Source: Mycoplasmoidaceae bacterium (GTDB lineage Bacteria > Bacillota_I > Bacilli_A > Mycoplasmatales > Mycoplasmoidaceae). Taken from it: a stretch of 64,000 nt of DNA. The number at the start of each line of letters is the position of its first letter. The stretch's first letter is position 1. This document shows positions 1-10,243 of the stretch, piece after piece. The notes beneath the pieces were generated by a model. The model was not told the origin of the DNA and did not search any database. It was given only the letters and a program-made list of their open reading frames with translations. The position numbers and the translations under genes were made by a program. The DNA lies in assembly GCA_024407815.1 (NCBI GenBank), contig JAKSVS010000004.1:3352-67351 (forward strand). The letters run 5' to 3'.

Positions 1-812
1 ACTTTTTTAAATCCTAAACGCTTTAATAGTTTAGGCATTAATTCAGTGGTTGTACCATGGAAACCAGTAAATACTATTGGGAAGTTTTTAATTGGTGCTT
101 TAGGTAACAAGAATGGTTTATCAATAACTACTTGTTCAATAATAGCATCAAAGAATGAATCAACTAATTCATCGTATGGTATATATCTATATTCACCAAC
201 ACGTCTTGCTTTTATATATTCAGATAAATCAAGAATATCGCTTGATGGAGGCATCATAGCAATAATGTCTTTTGCTTCATTAGGAAGAATTTGTGCTCCT
301 AATTTGTTGTAAGCTTTAAAACCATTATCTTCTTTAGGATTGTGGCTTGCTGTTATATTAACACCACCATCTAAACCATATTTTCTAATAGCATAAGAAA
401 GAATTGGAGTAGGTAATAATTTATTATTCTCCATTAAATATGCGTTAACACCCATTGCTGTTGCAACATCAGCACAAGTCTTGGCAAAGACATCAGAGTC
501 AATTCTGTTGTCGTGACCAATGATTATTGAAGGTTTTTTGGTTGATATTGCCAATAGATGTTTGCAATATCCAATCATCATTTGTTTATAAACAAATGTA
601 TTCATGTAATGTGGACCAGGGCCCATTTTAGCTCTGATTCCAGCAGTTCCAAATGCTAATTGACCACCAGCGAATGCTTTAGCTTTTTCTTGCTCTGACA
701 TTCGACCGATTTGTGTTTTAAAATTAGTCGGAACATTTTTTGATTTGATTCAATCTTGTGGATTAGTTGCATCTAGTTTTTCAATAGGTTCAACTTTTTT
801 GTTCGTTTTCAT
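1..812 (-). CDS. manB: Phosphomannomutase/phosphoglucomutase, 5' part (C-terminus outside the window)
   Basis: Interconverts hexose 1- and 6-phosphates, supplying sugar-1-phosphates for glycolipid or capsule synthesis and converting deoxyribose/ribose phosphates in salvage. About 270 N-terminal residues are visible, roughly half of a usual 550-residue protein. They include FGTAGIR near residue 54 and the phosphoserine loop TASHNP, the catalytic core of the alpha-D-phosphohexomutase family. An in-frame TGA is read as Trp at residue 21. The start is set by AGGAGA seven bases upstream. It is the last visible gene of the deoD-deoC-deoA block; the same neighbourhood in other mycoplasmas suggests coupling to nucleoside catabolism. 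Family call is firm; substrate preference is not. Confidence 0.93.
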
Positions 813-837
813 AATTGTCTCCTAATTACTGGTTAGT

Positions 838-856
838 TTGGGCATAAAATGCCCAA
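838..856 (-). terminator. Hairpin between deoA and manB
   Basis: Perfect 7-bp inverted repeat TTGGGCA/TGCCCAA with a 5-base loop, lying just after the deoA stop on the minus strand. No U-tract follows and the manB Shine-Dalgarno is close behind, so it may attenuate or protect mRNA ends rather than fully terminate. Confidence 0.4.
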
Positions 857-861
857 GCCAA

Positions 862-2172
862 CTATTTATCGCTAATTACTTTCCTTACAACTGGGGCAAC
901 ATAAGGTTTTGTTTTTCTTATCTTGCAGCAGCTTGCAAATTCTGTTTCGATTTCCTTTGCTTTAATTGGTTTGGAAGAATAACAAGTTACAATAACATCG
1001 CCAGCTTTAACTTTGCTTCCGGCTTTTTGATGGAATCATAAGCCTGCCTGTGTGTCAATTTTATCTGTCTTGAGGATTCTTCCAGCACCAAGCTTAGCTG
1101 ATAAAATACCAACAGCTGCATTGGAAACAAACGATAAATAACCGTTGTGTTTTGCTTTAATGTTGTATTTGTATTTTGGATGGAAAAATTTCTTTTTCTT
1201 AATAGATTCAACATTACCGCCTTGAGCAGATATTCATTCATAAAATTTAGCTAATGCTTTACCAGACTTAATAGCTTGGTCAACTTTGTTGAATGCGGCT
1301 TTTTTATCAAGATTCTTGTTGTAGCTTTGCAAAATTACTACTGCAAGTTTATAGATTAAATTCTTTAAATCAGGAGTAAAATCAACATTTCCTGATAAGA
1401 AATCATGAGCTTCAAACACTTCGATAGCGTTACCAATAGCTCGACCCAGCGGTTGGTCCATACCAGAAATAACTATTGTTAATTTTCTGTTCATGTTCTT
1501 GGCAATAGCCTTCATGAACTTAACTAATTTTTGAGCATCGGCATATGTTGAACAGAATGCACCAGAGCCATATTTAACATCTAGGAATACATGTGTTCCT
1601 AGAATAGCGAATTTCTTTGATAGAACTGAACTGGCAATTAGACCATAGTCACTAACTGTACCAGTAACATCACGTAAGTGATATAGGATTTTATCAACTG
1701 GAGCAATATCAGCGGTTTGCATTGAAAGGAAAATCTTGTGTTTGTGCAATTGTTCAATCATTTGTTTTTTATTCAAATCAGTTTTAACACCAACAGATTC
1801 AAGTTTATCAATTGTTCCACCAGTAAAACCAAGACCACGTCCTGAAATTTTTGCTACGGCAATTCCTAAACTTGAAACTAAAGGCAACAAAATTAAACTA
1901 ACTTTATCACCAACACCACCAGTTGAGTGTTTATCAACAACCGGTTTACCATAAGCACGTAAATCAATGTGGGCCGAATGTTGCCACATTGATTTAGTTA
2001 AATAATAAGCTTCTTGTTTATCAAGTCCATTGATATAAATAGCCATTAATCATGTTGTGATTAAATAATCAGGTGTTTCGTTCTTGAAGATACTATCAAT
2101 GACTATTTCAAAATCTTCTTGAGTAAAACGTTCTTTATTAACTTTTTTTTGAATAATATCTACAATTCTCAT
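862..2172 (-). CDS. deoA: Thymidine/pyrimidine-nucleoside phosphorylase
   Basis: Phosphorolyses (deoxy)pyrimidine nucleosides to free base plus (deoxy)ribose-1-phosphate. The reading frame gives 436 residues, the normal family length. The phosphate-binding signature KHSTGGVGDKVSL is visible around residue 80, and the C-terminal alpha/beta domain (AKHNGYLS, QAGLWFH) is complete. TGA-encoded Trp occurs near residues 44 and 314. The ATG lies one base after the deoC stop, so translation is probably coupled. It works with DeoC and DeoD upstream to feed deoxyribose-phosphate into glycolysis. The cytidine deaminase that often follows deoA in mycoplasmas is absent here. Confidence 0.96.
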
Positions 2173-2173
2173 A

Positions 2174-2821
2174 TTATTTGCCTACAAGAGCAACGCCTTT
2201 GCTTGTTCCTAATCTGCTTGCGCCAGCATTAATCATTGCTAAAGCATCAGCTTTATTTCTTATGCCTCCAGCAGCTTTAATTTTTACCTTTGGATCAACA
2301 TGTTTTTTCATCAAAGCAACATCTTCAACGGTTGCGCCACCTGTTGAAAAACCTGTTGATGTCTTAATAAAATCAGCTTGAGCTTTAGAAACACATTGAC
2401 ATGCTTCTATTTTTGTTTGTTGATCTAGCAAACAAGTTTCGATTATTACTTTAAGTAATGCACTACGTTCATGACAAGCATCTTTTATTTGCTTGATCTC
2501 ATTAGTAACATAATCTAATTTATGTTGCTTCAAAGCAGCGATATTTAAAACCATATCAATTTCCTGAGCACCTTTTGCTACAGCATCAATTGCTTCAGCA
2601 ACTTTTGCTTGGGTTGTCATTTGGCCCAAAGGAAAACCGATAACTGTACATACTTTAACATCAGTTCCTTTTAGCTGTGTAGCGCATAAAGGAACATAGT
2701 AAGGGTTGATACAAACAGAAGCAAAATTATATTGCTTTGCTTCATTGCAAAGCTTAATTATGTCTTCTTCTGCTGCATCAGCCTTTAACAAAGTATGATC
2801 AATGTATTTATTTAGTTCCAT
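2174..2821 (-). CDS. deoC: Deoxyribose-phosphate aldolase
   Basis: Class I aldolase cleaving 2-deoxyribose-5-phosphate to glyceraldehyde-3-phosphate and acetaldehyde. 215 residues, near the family length. Visible elements are the N-terminal YIDHTLLK, the VCTVIGFPLG strand, the Schiff-base lysine segment DFIKTSTGF and the phosphate-binding KAAGGIR. No internal TGA. It is tightly packed between deoD (one base away) and deoA, forming one minus-strand operon. The acetaldehyde produced could be handled by the AdhE encoded at 43452 (inference). Confidence 0.97.
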   Translation of the reverse strand: MELNKYIDHTLLKADAAEEDIIKLCNEAKQYNFASVCINPYYVPLCATQLKGTDVKVCTVIGFPLGQMTTQAKVAEAIDAVAKGAQEIDMVLNIAALKQHKLDYVTNEIKQIKDACHERSALLKVIIETCLLDQQTKIEACQCVSKAQADFIKTSTGFSTGGATVEDVALMKKHVDPKVKIKAAGGIRNKADALAMINAGASRLGTSKGVALVGK

Positions 2822-2822
2822 A

Positions 2823-3563
2823 TTAAACTTTTTCTTTAATTATTGCCTCTAGACTCAATTTTGCCATGTTAACAAATGTTGTTTGTCTTTCTAGTGATGT
2901 TAACTCGGCATGAGTATCCATATTATCACTTACTGTAAGTAAACAAGCAGCTTTTACTTTGTTTCTTTTAGCTTCTAAGAACAAACCAAAACCTTCCATT
3001 TCATAAATAGTTGAACCAGTTAATTTTGTTTGTTTAGCATGTGACATATCTGTATAAAAGAATGTGCTAGATATAGCTGGTTTAACTTTAATATCAATTT
3101 TGTATTTCTTTGCAGTCTTGATAATGTTATCAAGAGACGATTTAGTTGGTTTGAAAATGTTTTTACCATCAGTTTTAATTGAAGTTCATGGATTAATAGG
3201 AATGTCTGAGTAACAACTTGATGCGACAACAACGTCACCAAGTTTTACTTTTGACGCATTAATTGAACCACAGCTACCAATACGGTAAATAACTTTAGCA
3301 CCATAAAATGCGTAAAGTTCGTGTGTATAAATTAATATTGATGGTATTCCCATACCATGAGCCATAACTGTTACAGGAACATTTTTGTATGTACCTGTAT
3401 ATGCTGACATACTTCGTACATCGCTAACCAATTTAGCGTTTTTAAGGAACTTTTGGGCAATCCATTTTGCACGCTTTGGATCACCAGGCATTAAAATACG
3501 TTTAGCTATTTGTTTTTTAGATGCGGAAATATGGGGAGTAGGTATTTTAGATTTTGCTATCAT
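2823..3563 (-). CDS. deoD: Purine-nucleoside phosphorylase, DeoD type
   Basis: Phosphorolyses purine (deoxy)nucleosides, the salvage step on which organisms without purine synthesis depend. 246 residues, typical for the hexameric class. Motifs are MPGDPKRAKWIA near residue 27, HGMGIPS, YRIGSCGS and the late EMEGFG that binds the ribose. One TGA-Trp falls at residue 126. The ATG is preceded by GAAAGGAAAATAAG and lies two bases downstream of the lipid-kinase stop, so the gene is probably cotranscribed with it. Confidence 0.96.
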
Positions 3564-3565
3564 AC

Positions 3566-4471
3566 TTATTTTCCTTTCTTTACAGATAATAACTTAATTT
3601 TTCCAGGTATTGTTTTAACATTAATGTGTTTTAGGCCTTTAATTATGTTTCCGTCATATTCAAGGTTTAGATTTTCACCATCAATATTTATTTCTTTACA
3701 GTTGAATACGTAACGTTTTTTAACTTTTGCGATTTTGCCAGATTTAACTTTAGTTAAAACATTTAGTGTGTTAAGACGGCAAAATTTTTCAATGCAAGAA
3801 ACAGTCATTTCACCATCATCTACCTTTGCTTCTTTAGCAACCGCTAAGCCACTACCAACATATGAGCCGTTAGTCATACAGAATCACATAGATTTAACAT
3901 CTTTTGTTGGTTTACCATCATATGAATAGGCAAATTTTAATGTTTTTCAAGCAAGAGCCCTAACCATTGTAGCGATTTTATATTGAGTTGCTGGTTTAAA
4001 GTGTTTCATTGAATTTCGATATGCAACAACTTCTGCAGACATTCCAAGACCTGCGGCGTTCATACAACGATATTTATTGTTAATTAAAAGATGGTCAACT
4101 TTTCTAACATATGTGTTGTTTGCATATTCGTTAATTAGGTAGGTAATGTCGCTATTTTTAATTCCTAATGACTTGAAGAAGTCATTTCCTGAACCAAATG
4201 GTAATATACCAATTGTGGTGTTTCCGAAATCATTGATACCGTTCAATACTTCGTTAACAGAACCATCACCACCCATAACTAAAATAGTTACTGGTTTCTT
4301 GCTAGATGTCAAATCACGCGTAATTGCTGTTGCATGTCCAACATTTTCGGTCTCGTGAATAACCAGATTTAAATTATCTTGAGATTGTGCTCATTGTTTA
4401 AGTTTATCAGCTTGTTGTTTAACTGTTCCTCTACCAGAAATTGGGTTATAAATTACATGTAACTCTTTCAT
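3566..4471 (-). CDS. Diacylglycerol/lipid kinase family protein
   Basis: 301-residue member of the DgkB/YegS lipid-kinase family. The N-terminus has a YNPISGRG phosphate-binding strand and the catalytic GGDGSVNEVLNGI loop near residue 70, followed by LPFGSGNDF. The likely role is recycling diacylglycerol to phosphatidic acid at the membrane; the true substrate cannot be read from sequence. It is the first gene of the minus-strand salvage operon and diverges from galU. The ATG at 4471 has only a weak AGGCGA upstream. Two TGA codons are read as Trp. Confidence 0.88.
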
Positions 4472-4504
4472 AATTTCGCCTAAAATTTTCTATGAATATA
4501 TGTT

Positions 4505-4532
4505 ATTATATAATATATATTATTTTCGGAGG
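4505..4532. promoter_or_regulatory. Divergent promoter and galU ribosome-binding site
   Basis: A plus-strand TATAAT (4509-4514) overlaps a minus-strand TATAAT (complement of 4505-4510). The plus transcript carries GGAGG at 4528-4532, eight bases before the galU ATG; the minus transcript has a leader of about 30 bases to the lipid kinase. The -35 region is not recognisable. Confidence 0.65.
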
Positions 4533-4540
4533 TTAGAAAT

Positions 4541-5413
4541 ATGCCAAAGATTGCTAAGGCCGTTATCCCGGCTGCCGGATTCGGTACGAGATTACTGCCA
4601 GCTACTAAAGCAATTCCTAAAGAAATGCTCCCAATCATTAATATCCCTACTTTGCAATATATTGTCGAAGAAGCAGCAAATTCTGGTATTAAAGATTTGC
4701 TAATAATAATTTCGAAAGGCAAAGAAGAAATTAAAAAACACTTCAGTGTTAATCAAAAATTGGAAAAGCAATTATTGGCAAAGAAGAAACTAGAGCTGTT
4801 AAAAAGCGTAAGAGCTAGTAACAAAATCCTTAATATCAAATATGTTTATCAAGATAAACAACTTGGTCTTGGCCACGCAATTGGTTGCGCAAAGAATTTT
4901 GCTAAAGGGCAACCAATAGCCGTTCTTCTAGGTGATGATGTTGTAGTAGCAAAAGGTAAAACAGCTTTATCACAATGTATTAATACATACAACAAGACTA
5001 AATGCTCTGTTGTTGGTGTCCAACCAGTTGAAATGAAAGTAGTTAATAAATATGGTGTAGTTAGCCCATTTAAAAAAGCAGATCTTAGCAAACAAGAGTT
5101 TGCAGTAAAGGATTTGGTTGAAAAACCACAACCAAATGTGGCGCCAAGTAATTGTGCAATTTTAGGAAGATACGTTTTGACTCCCGACATCTTTAAGGCT
5201 ATAGAAAAAACTCCTAAAGATAAATCTGGTGAAATTCAAATTACCAATGCTTTGAAAATACTAGCTGAAAAAGGAAAAGTTTATGCTTGTAAATTTAAAG
5301 GAACAAGATATGATTTAGGTAATAAACTTGGAATGGTTAAAGCAACAATTGATTTTGCTTTAAATGATCCAGAAATTAATAAAGATGTACTTAAGTACAT
5401 TAGGAGCAAATAA
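4541..5413 (+). CDS. galU: UTP-glucose-1-phosphate uridylyltransferase
   Basis: Makes UDP-glucose from UTP and glucose-1-phosphate, the donor for glycolipids. 290 residues, standard size. PAAGFGTR at residues 10-17 and the following KEMLP are the nucleotide-binding core; LVEKP and YDLGNKLG are later family landmarks. The start is well supported by GGAGG. Its stop TAA overlaps the galE ATG by one base (TAATG), so the two enzymes are translationally coupled. No TGA codon occurs in the gene. Confidence 0.97.
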   Translation: MPKIAKAVIPAAGFGTRLLPATKAIPKEMLPIINIPTLQYIVEEAANSGIKDLLIIISKGKEEIKKHFSVNQKLEKQLLAKKKLELLKSVRASNKILNIKYVYQDKQLGLGHAIGCAKNFAKGQPIAVLLGDDVVVAKGKTALSQCINTYNKTKCSVVGVQPVEMKVVNKYGVVSPFKKADLSKQEFAVKDLVEKPQPNVAPSNCAILGRYVLTPDIFKAIEKTPKDKSGEIQITNALKILAEKGKVYACKFKGTRYDLGNKLGMVKATIDFALNDPEINKDVLKYIRSK

Positions 5414-6384
5414 TGACAATTTTGAATATAGGTGGAGCCGGATTTATCGGTTCAGTTGCAACAGAAACATTCATTGATAATGGTTACAAAGTTATAGTTT
5501 TTGACGATTTATCAACAGGTTTTAAAAAACTTGTTCATCCAAAAGCAACTTTTATTAAGGGTTCAATGTTAGATTACAAACTACTTGACAGGGTTTTTAA
5601 AAAATACAAAATCGACGTAGTCGCTCTCTATGCTGCAAAAATAGTTGTTCCCGAATCTGTCGTTCATCCAAACGATTATTATTTAACAAACGTTGGAGGA
5701 ATGGCAACAGTTCTTAAAGCGATGCAGGCAAATAATGTTAAAAACATTATCTTTGCTAGCTCAGCTGCTGTATATGGAAACTGTAAGAAGGTTCCTGTTA
5801 ATGAAAATTCACCAACATTACCTTGCAACCCATATGGTGCAAGTAAATTAATGTGTGAAAGATTATTGCAAGACGCTCACTTTGCTCACAAAACTAATTG
5901 TATTAGTTTTAGATTCTTTAATGTTGCTGGAGCAAGTAAGTCAGGAAAATACGGAATGATGAAACAAAAACCAACATTATTGATTCCTGCCATCAACGAC
6001 GCAATAATCCACAAAAGACCTGTTAAAATTTTTGGGAAAAAGTATCCAACAAAAGATGGAACATGTTTAAGAGACTATATTCATGTCCAAGATTTAGCAA
6101 ATGCTGCATTGCTCGCGATCAAGCAGCTAAAGAAAAATAAATTTGGAATCTATTGTTTGGGTTCTAACTCTGGTTATACAGTTTTACAAGTAGTAAAAGT
6201 TGCACAAAAGTTAATCGACAAAAATTTAAAATATACTTTCTTTGCTAACCGACCAGGCGATCCAGCTAAATTAATTACTTCTAATAAGCTAGCAAATAAG
6301 AATCTTGGCTGAAAAGTTAAATACGGATTAAACGATATGATTAAGTCCGATTATAAGTTTAGAAAAACAAAAGTTAAAAAATAA
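5413..6384 (+). CDS. galE: UDP-glucose 4-epimerase
   Basis: NAD-dependent interconversion of UDP-glucose and UDP-galactose. 323 residues. The Rossmann motif GGAGFIGS is at residues 7-14, SSAAVYG near 116-122, and the catalytic Tyr/Lys pair in YGASK at 141-145. One TGA is read as Trp near residue 300, followed by the expected C-terminus. It overlaps galU by one base and ends inside a terminator stem shared with the convergent glycosyltransferase. Together these genes supply UDP-Glc and UDP-Gal to the neighbouring transferase (inference). Confidence 0.95.
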
Positions 6385-6401
6385 TGGTAAACCATTATTT
6401 T
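6378..6401. terminator. Bidirectional terminator between galE and the GT4 gene
   Basis: AAAATAATGG / CCATTATTTT with a 4-base loop, T-rich on both sides. The galE TAA (6382-6384) lies in one arm and the opposing gene's TAA (6395-6397) in the other. Confidence 0.85.
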
Positions 6402-7546
6402 TTATTTGCATTTTGAACTGCATCCTTTAACATTTGCTCAGTTTTTTCTAAACAATTTTTGGCCGCTAAATCACTCGTTCTTTTTAAGTTATTTTGACCA
6501 TATTTTTTTATTAAGTTTGGATGATCTAATCAATAGTCGATAGTTGCAGCAAGTGAGCGAGGATTGTTTGCCTTGAAAATGCATTCTTTTTCGAAACCAA
6601 ATGTTTTTGGTGCAGATTTTTTAGCATCAGATATCAATACTAACTTACCTAATCTCATCGCTTCAAGAACAGCAATTCCCTCAGTTTCTAATGTAGCAGG
6701 ATGAACAACTATGTCTGCATAATTATAGACATCAACAAGTTCATCATGCGTATATCGATGAAAGATTGGTTTATTAACTGCATACTTTTTAGCTAGTATC
6801 TCATATTTTAATTTTTTTTGACCTTGGCCAGCAAAAACTAATTGAATTTTATCTGCATACTTTGAATATTGCATTGATTTAATTAAGTCGGGTTGAGCTT
6901 TTTCTGGTGAAAAACGTCCAACACAAAGGATAATAAATTTATCAGCTATCTCTTTTGGTTTATCTACTTGTTTGATTATGATACTTTCACAAATACCATT
7001 TGATATAACATAAGTCTTCTTCTTAGTTGCTTTCTTGTTTTTTTGAGTAAAAAGCTGACGATCAAACTCTGTAGGATAGTGAATTGCTTGAACGTGTTTA
7101 TAAATTTTATTTCATCAGTATTTATAAATAGATCAGTTCAATGGAACAATCCATCTAATATGTAAATAGTAAAGCAAATGCTCAGGCAATAAGTGAACAG
7201 CAGCTGTTACAGGTATATTATGTCTTCTAGCATATTTGGTAGCTGCAATCGACAAAGCAAACGGTTCTAAGCAATGGATTACATCCGCTCCTTCACACGC
7301 TTCCTTGACAATCTTTTTATTAACACGCGCTAATTGAAAACCAGTTGAATCAACAAACTTTCCAATTCTACTTGGAAATTTTTTTGTGTCTGTAACATAA
7401 TAACCCGGCTTACCTTTTTTAGTTTTGTCACAGCACAAAATACGAACTTCGTTATTCTTTTGTAAGTGTTTAGCAAGATTCATAGTAGCAATGGTAGTAC
7501 CATTGTCTTCCTTGCCCAAAATATCACATATAAGAGTTATTTTCAT
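6395..7546 (-). CDS. Group 1 (GT4) glycosyltransferase, probably glycolipid-forming
   Basis: 383-residue GT-B protein. The N-terminal half has a DNGTTIATMNLAKHL donor/acceptor loop. The C-terminal half has VGRFSPEKAQ near residue 235 and the GT4 E-x7-E motif in ETEGIAVLEAMRLGK, which binds the UDP-sugar. The layout matches mollicute and Gram-positive diacylglycerol glucosyltransferases, so membrane glycolipid synthesis using UDP-Glc/Gal from the adjacent galU-galE is the likely job; the acceptor is inferred. Three TGA-Trp codons. The start ATG has no Shine-Dalgarno but a TATAAT nine bases upstream, suggesting a leaderless message. Confidence 0.85.
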
Positions 7547-7555
7547 AGTTTTTTA

Positions 7556-7561
7556 ATTATA
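7556..7561 (-). promoter_or_regulatory. -10 box for a leaderless GT4 transcript
   Basis: TATAAT on the minus strand, nine bases before the ATG at 7546. Initiation seven or so bases downstream would place +1 at or next to the start codon. Confidence 0.55.
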
Positions 7562-7577
7562 CATAAATAAGTAAGTT

Positions 7578-8786
7578 CTACTTACTTATTCTTCCTATAT
7601 CTCCAGGCTCAAGATTTGGTGTTGTTGTTGAAATAATATATTTGTACATCGGTTTGTTAACCCGATCTGTTTCACTGTTTGTTTCAACGTCAATAATCTT
7701 CTTTATTTTTATATCAGTAATCAAATCGTGATTCTTACCAAATACCTCAAATGTGTCGTCACACGTAAAGAAGTTTTTGCTGATTATTTGGTATCCACCT
7801 TCAACTTTTTTGTCAATAATAAAAGCAAAATTCTGTGAAAGCTTCTTTTCGTTTGCTCGATAGAGCATTTGTTCTTGACTTGGCTGTCCATCGAATCAGG
7901 CAAACGATGTTTCTCTATTTGCAGCTTTATCAAGATCATGTTCATACATCTTAATCCTTTTTGAATTTAATTTTTTATCGTAATAATCGTTTATTGCATG
8001 AGAATAGTTGTTACAAACTGTTGCGTTGTAGTGCAACGATTTTATTCTTCCCTCAATTTTAAAGCTTGAAACACCTGCTTCAATTAATTTTGCAAGGTTG
8101 CAAACCTGACAAATGTCTTTGGTTGACATTGTAAACTTATTAGAAATTAAATTTCCCTTTTCATCTAGAAGTTCTCAGTCTCATCTACAACTATGAGCAC
8201 AACCACCGACATTTGCATCACGTAGTGAAAAATTGTTTGACATCATACAACGTCCCGAATAACTTACACATAGTGCCCCATGGATAAAATACTCAATGTC
8301 TACGACACCCTTCAATTTTTGAATCATTGATTTTAAATTTTTGAAGTCTACTTCTCTAGCTGTAACAATTCTTGAAGCTCCAATGTTATCAACAAATCAT
8401 TTTGCAGCCTTGGAATTGCAAACTGATTGTTGCGTAGAAATATGTATTTCTACTTCTGGATAATTGTCCCTGATTGTTTTCATGATGAACGGATCAGCAC
8501 AAATAAAACCATCTGGCTTGAGTCTGATTAATTCATCAAGATATTGTTTAAAATCTTTAGTCATGCTATTATGACATAATATGTTGGTTACAAGATACGC
8601 TTTTGCATTATGCTTGTGAGCATAATCTATTGCTTGAGCAAGTTCATCTATTGTAAAGTTGTTAGCTCTTGCTCTTAATGAATATTTTTTACCACCAAGA
8701 TAAATAGCATTAGCATTAAAGTTAATGGCAGATATTGCTCTTTCTAAGTCACCAGCAGGAGCTAACAATTCAACTCTTTTATTCAT
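7578..8786 (-). CDS. trhP2: tRNA 5-hydroxyuridine synthesis protein TrhP2 (U32 family, YrrO-like)
   Basis: 402-residue U32-family protein. Annotated elsewhere as a collagenase-like protease; in Bacillus this family (TrhP) makes 5-hydroxyuridine at tRNA position 34. It starts with ELLAPAGDLERA, and the conserved cysteines lie in HGALCVSYSGRC and GGCAHSC, the set expected to hold an Fe-S cluster. FKIEGR follows, then a C-terminal beta domain. Several TGA-Trp codons. The ATG at 8786 is chosen over an upstream TTG because GAGAGG lies correctly before it. It overlaps trhP1 by eight bases. The gene order ruvX-trmR-trhP1-trhP2 matches Bacillus yrrK-yrrM-yrrN-yrrO. Confidence 0.88.
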
Positions 8787-9693
8787 TGTCAACCTCTCTC
8801 TCAAGGTGTAACAAACCTACGGTTGGTTCCAAGAATCCGCATGTTGATACTTTATTGATCGCTGCAATTCTTTTTAATAAGTTTTCTTTGTGCTTGGCAA
8901 ACGTTCCTTGCTTAGCGGCTTTAATTGCCTCACAATAAATAGCAATTGTTTCATCAACTCATTTACGATCATGTAGAAACGAAAAGATATTAATTGAATC
9001 AATACCTAAATCAATCATTTGGTCAAAATATTCTAGAACAGAAACGTTATATCCTGTGAACATATGCGTTCCAGTATTATCTTCGATAATAACGTTTGGC
9101 AATTGTCTTGTTTGTTCATTCAAATAAAGTTTTTTATTTGTTAAGTTTTTATCAATACCAAATTGATCTTTAAAATTAGTTAATAGGTTTCATTTTGAAT
9201 GCATCATCAATCCATAGCCTTCGGCCTGAATTTGAATTGACATTTTGCCTTTATTATTTGCAAATTCTTTAATTTCATTCCAAAACAATTCTCTTGGTAA
9301 AACAACCTCATTTATACCCTTCTCTAATAAGAAAGGCAACTGGCTATAGTTTGTTGTTAAAGTTTCTGAGTTGTAAACAAAATATGGATGATAATTAATC
9401 TCATTGCAAATTTGTTTAACTGCAAAATCAGTAAAAATAATTGTTTTAACGCCAATTGATTTTAGTTGTTTCAATATTGCTTCTAGTAATGCCAATCGGT
9501 CATCTACAAAAATGTTGTTTAGACTAACAACAAGTTTATCACAAACAATCTTTTTAATATCTTTAATGCCAAGGCAACAAGATAATCTTGTTGACAATTG
9601 ATCTTGCATACCAACAACAACAAAGTCAACATCTTTGTTTTCTACAAGATTCTGTGCATGCTTGAAATCGATAGCGTTAACTCAGATTTTCAT
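8779..9693 (-). CDS. trhP1: TrhP1, U32-family partner (YrrN-like)
   Basis: 304 residues, close to Bacillus YrrN. It is the shorter U32 subunit and lacks the multi-cysteine region found in TrhP2, as expected for the partner of a heteromeric enzyme. The N-terminus MKIWVNAID contains a TGA-Trp; another is at MHSKW and one at DRKWVDE. AAGGAAG precedes the ATG. It lies between trmR (one-base gap) and trhP2 (overlap), so all three should be made together. The function in tRNA U34 hydroxylation rests on family knowledge and gene order; the sequence alone shows only U32 homology. Confidence 0.82.
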
Positions 9694-9694
9694 A

Positions 9695-10243
9695 CTACTT
9701 CCTTATTATGGCAAAGCCATCATCGATTTCATAAATCATAACTTTTCAATCTTTTAAGTTAGATATATATTGTTTAAATGCTTCAACTTTGGTTTTTAAT
9801 TTAAGTTGGTTTTTTGTCATTTCTTTATTAGTATTTTGGAACAGATTCAAATTATCTATGAAAATAAAACCATTGTCAGATAAATATTGTGAATATTTAT
9901 TAAATAACATTTCTTGATTGGTTTTTGGACCATCAATTATTATGCAATCGTATTTGTCGTCAATTTGATAGTCAAATGCTGAGCAATTGATGCATAATAC
10001 CTTGGTGTTAGCAGCAAGCTGTTGCTTTGCAATAGCAAATCTTTCTGTGTCTTTTTCTAAAGTAACAATCTTGCTTATGTTTTTGTGTTTTGATAAATAC
10101 ATTGCTGAATAGCCATAAGCAGTACCAATTTCTAGTACTTTAGCATTAGAAAGATTATCAAACTGGTGATACAAAGTATCAATAGTTTGGTCTCTCATTA
10201 TTGGAATGTTGTTTTTTAAATTAAAATCCTTAAATTTTTGCAT
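9695..10243 (-). CDS. trmR: tRNA 5-hydroxyuridine methyltransferase (TrmR/YrrM-like O-methyltransferase)
   Basis: 182-residue SAM-dependent O-methyltransferase. The SAM-binding strand VLEIGTAYGYSAMYL is near residue 36, the acidic strand TLEKD follows, and IIIDGPK marks motif III of the class I (caffeoyl-CoA/COMT-type) fold. In Bacillus the homologous TrmR methylates ho5U34 to mo5U34, and its gene sits between yrrK and yrrN exactly as here, which decides the call. One TGA-Trp near the C-terminus. The start overlaps the ruvX end by 14 bases. Confidence 0.85.

Noticed and set aside
46..1041. Plus-strand open frames opposite manB and deoA
   Set aside because: They are antisense shadows of clearly homologous minus-strand genes and have no ribosome-binding site.
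987..1241. Minus-strand frame over the C-terminus of deoA
   Set aside because: It is out of frame with deoA, whose own frame continues through a TGA-Trp to a normal C-terminus at 862.
8787..8804. TTG at 8804 as start of trhP2
   Set aside because: GAGAGG is correctly spaced for the ATG at 8786, where homology begins.
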